From the NCBI GenBank assembly GCA_013398015.1, contig VZRR01010904.1, forward strand, positions 1,139,388 through 1,203,387: a stretch of 64,000 nt of DNA, in the 5' to 3' direction. The translations under genes and the position numbers were made by a program. A model generated the notes under the pieces. That model was not told the DNA's origin and did no database searches. It saw nothing but the letters and a program-made list of their open reading frames with translations. Source of the DNA: Oreocharis arfaki (taxonomy: Eukaryota > Chordata > Aves > Passeriformes > Paramythiidae). Below, in pieces: positions 55,501-64,000 of this stretch; the stretch's first letter is position 1, and every line of letters begins with the position of its first letter.

Positions 55501-58090
55501 TATTTTAACTTGAATGAAACTCTCTGTTCATTGCTATTAATATGTAAGTTCTAGCCTGTATTTAGCCAGAATTAGATTTTTCATGGAAGTAGCACATACA
55601 TCCTGATTTTTGCATTAAGCAGAATGTGGTCCTGCCTTAAAAATGCTTCCAACTGCAACTAGCATCTAATAGGTCAATACACGATATGAAAGCATTAAAG
55701 ATTCCCCACCACATCCACTGCTAGACAAATGGCAAACATTAATAGGATTTAGCCAAAGCCTCTCTACATGTAAACTGGAAAGGGCCAGGACCTCCCCTAA
55801 AAGAAGTAGTTTTTCGGATGTAATTCAGGTCCTCTGAGTTTCTGTGGGTGATCCACTGAAAGCCACCCTTACTGAGAGGGTGTATCAAGGGAAGTAGGCC
55901 TGGTGTGGCAGTGAGAGCAGTGCAATGGTGCAGCAGCCTAGCTGGTGAGAAGACTGGAAAGGGTCACGACATCTTTCTTTGTAAGAAGAAAACAGCAAAG
56001 CTGCTTCAATCATGCCACACGTATTGTGGAGAGAAAAAGCAGTTTCTAAAAAAAGATTTAGCTTTCAGTGAGAAATTGGTGGGTTATTCAGAGGAGGGTG
56101 AGTACAGGAATTCCTGCACAAGTTAGTGCCCAGATCTGTGCAGAACAACTCAGGGAAGACTTTCTGTTTAGACAAAGGGTGCTTAAGAGAAGAAAAGTAA
56201 TTTTCATGGAGTTCCTCAGCGAGAGAAAGACCAATCAGCATTTTTGTTCAGAGCCACAACTGAAGGACTCAAGTTGCATGTTGATACCAGAGTAAGAGAT
56301 TTAGAGTGTGAGTAGCTAGTCTCTGTAGAGAAATAACATAGTTCTGCTTCACAGGTACGGAACATAACCACTAAATAGCTAAGTTCTCTCTGCCCTGAGT
56401 GAAGAGTTGCTGACTAGCTCAGAGTTTACTTGGGGAACTAAGTCTACTTTCTCCAGGAAGGACAGGCTAAAAATATGATGCAAAATTTCCTGTTCAGTTG
56501 CCTCCCTGATTTGCCGCCTTCCCCCTCTTAGTTCTCGAATTGACAACTTCGACATCCTTATGTGTTGGAAAATTTTTGGCCGAAGTTCTCTGTCCTTTAT
56601 TTCTGATTTGAAAATCACTGACTGTATTTTCCTGATACGCTAACAGTTCACTTCTGTGCTGAAGAATTCTTGCAACAGAAATAAATAAGTAAAACATATT
56701 TTGTCTCTATTTGCACAGTATATCATGCTGTCACCTACTGCAAGGGATGATAAATCATTTTTAGGATAGTGTATGTCATTGAAAATATTAGATTAAAACA
56801 AAACAAAAAAATCTTGTCTGTGCTTTTAGAATCAATGATAATGCTGAGACATTTAAAAACAAATATTGAAATAATTATAACTGAGATAAGGAAAAATGTT
56901 TATAAAGCCAGGAATCACATGTTAGGCCAAAGTCCAATAATGGCTTCAAGACTCTTGAGACATGACAAAATTTTTTCCCCAGTTATACCTGTGAAAAGTG
57001 GATGTCAAACATTGTCATTTGTACCTGGAAAATCACTTAACAAAAGAGGACCCAAAGTGTATGAGGCAGGGAAGGCTGTGTTAAATCTGTTGTGAGAAAC
57101 TTCATTTGAAAAGGTGTGATTTTGTGCCCTGAGATGCATTGTCATTGTCTCTGCATATGTTTCTACATGAATGGGATATCTGCTTTCCTTAGGCATATTT
57201 TTGTCTAGTCTCCCTTTCAACAAGCTTCATCTCTCTCCATATGCATTTGTTCCCCAAATTCCTCTGTGCTCTATGAGGTACACAGAATTATCTAATGCTC
57301 AGCTGTACTCTATCTAATAAATGTAGATATTTTTCAGTTCAGTGTTTGAAGTAAAGTGTCAGGCATTAGCAGCCCAGCAAAGTGTTTTTATAGCTTGCAG
57401 TAGAAGGCCTGTGTCACATGTTGTCAGGAATGGTGTGAAACATGAGGATATTGAAGCATGCAAACTGGAATAGAGGTTGAGAATGGTGTTGTATAAAGGA
57501 AACTGAGCTTGGATGCAGAATTCTCCATGCTGCCTTTTAGATCTCTGGATTGGACTGTCACCAAAACCATGCTCTGATGTTGTTGCTGTAGTTACTATCA
57601 AGTGTTTTTGAAATAGTAAGGCTTCTCCAGAGCATGTAAAATGACTGAAAACATATGAAAAAAATGAGTGTAAAAAATATTGATTTAATTGAAGCTGTTC
57701 AACAGTATTGAAATAATTGAATGTCACAATACTAGATTGCTAGCATTTTACACTTATCTTCCTGTGTAAGTATTTTGTAGTGGGCAATACAATGGAAAAG
57801 CACAGTGTTCATTTTGTGTGTTTTTTGATTTACAGCAAAGTCTTTTTAAGTTCTTTTTAACACAAACTTAGAAGTATCACACAAGAATGAAGCTAGTATT
57901 TATTCACCCACAAGATGTGTATGTGTGTTTCCAGCATATCCTAATCCAGATATGAGGCTTCTGGAGTCTTTCAAAACTGGCCCTTTAAAAGTACACAGGG
58001 AAGTCTTCTCCTTTCAAGAGCTCTTGCTTATGATGTTTTTAAATTCTGACAGTAAACAAAAATTAACCTCTTAGCTTTCCTTCCTTGTAG

Positions 58091-64000
<5,910 letters not shown>

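Noticed and set aside
55860..56350. Possible solo LTR or endogenous retrovirus remnant
   Set aside because: No paired terminal motifs, primer binding site or viral coding signature could be recognised. A repeat library search would be needed to reopen this.

Overview
The window is vertebrate nuclear DNA, almost certainly from a bird and probably a passerine. Coding sequence is split into short exons with GT-AG introns, CpG-rich promoters stand out from an AT-rich background, and the interspersed repeats are nearly all CR1 LINEs. A short tRNA-Ile-derived SINE with a CR1-like tail at about 36.06 kb is the type known as TguSINE1, described from passerines. No bacterial-type operons, CRISPR arrays or phage genes were seen.

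Two protein-coding genes lie head to head. On the minus strand, ITGBL1 (integrin beta-like 1, a secreted protein of integrin-type EGF repeats) has its signal-peptide exon at 20312-20391 and its second exon at 18822-19033. The rest of the left side (1-18821) is its second intron, which runs off the window. On the plus strand, NALCN (the sodium leak channel) starts in a strong CpG island at about 28.65-29.56 kb. Its start codon is at 38971, and five coding exons follow: 38971-39078, 41356-41538, 58091-58174, 59737-59876 and 60699-60827. They join in frame into residues 1-214 plus part of codon 215, covering the cytoplasmic N-terminus and S1 to S5 of domain I. The pore loop and the other three domains lie beyond the right edge.

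The roughly 8 kb between the two promoters holds no recognisable gene. It contains three CR1 fragments and an 18-bp perfect inverted repeat. The NALCN introns hold most of the larger CR1 copies, including an internally deleted copy that still shows endonuclease-side and reverse-transcriptase-side coding remnants and that meets a second CR1 tail to tail at about 44.34 kb.

The two genes do not act in one pathway as far as is known. Their divergent arrangement matches the mammalian locus, so this is conserved synteny. No previously undescribed multi-gene system is visible. The observations most worth checking are a possible short upstream ORF that would cross the NALCN exon 1/2 junction, a lost N-glycosylation sequon at NALCN residue 210, the SINE as a lineage marker, and a (CTG)7 tract inside the ITGBL1 signal peptide.
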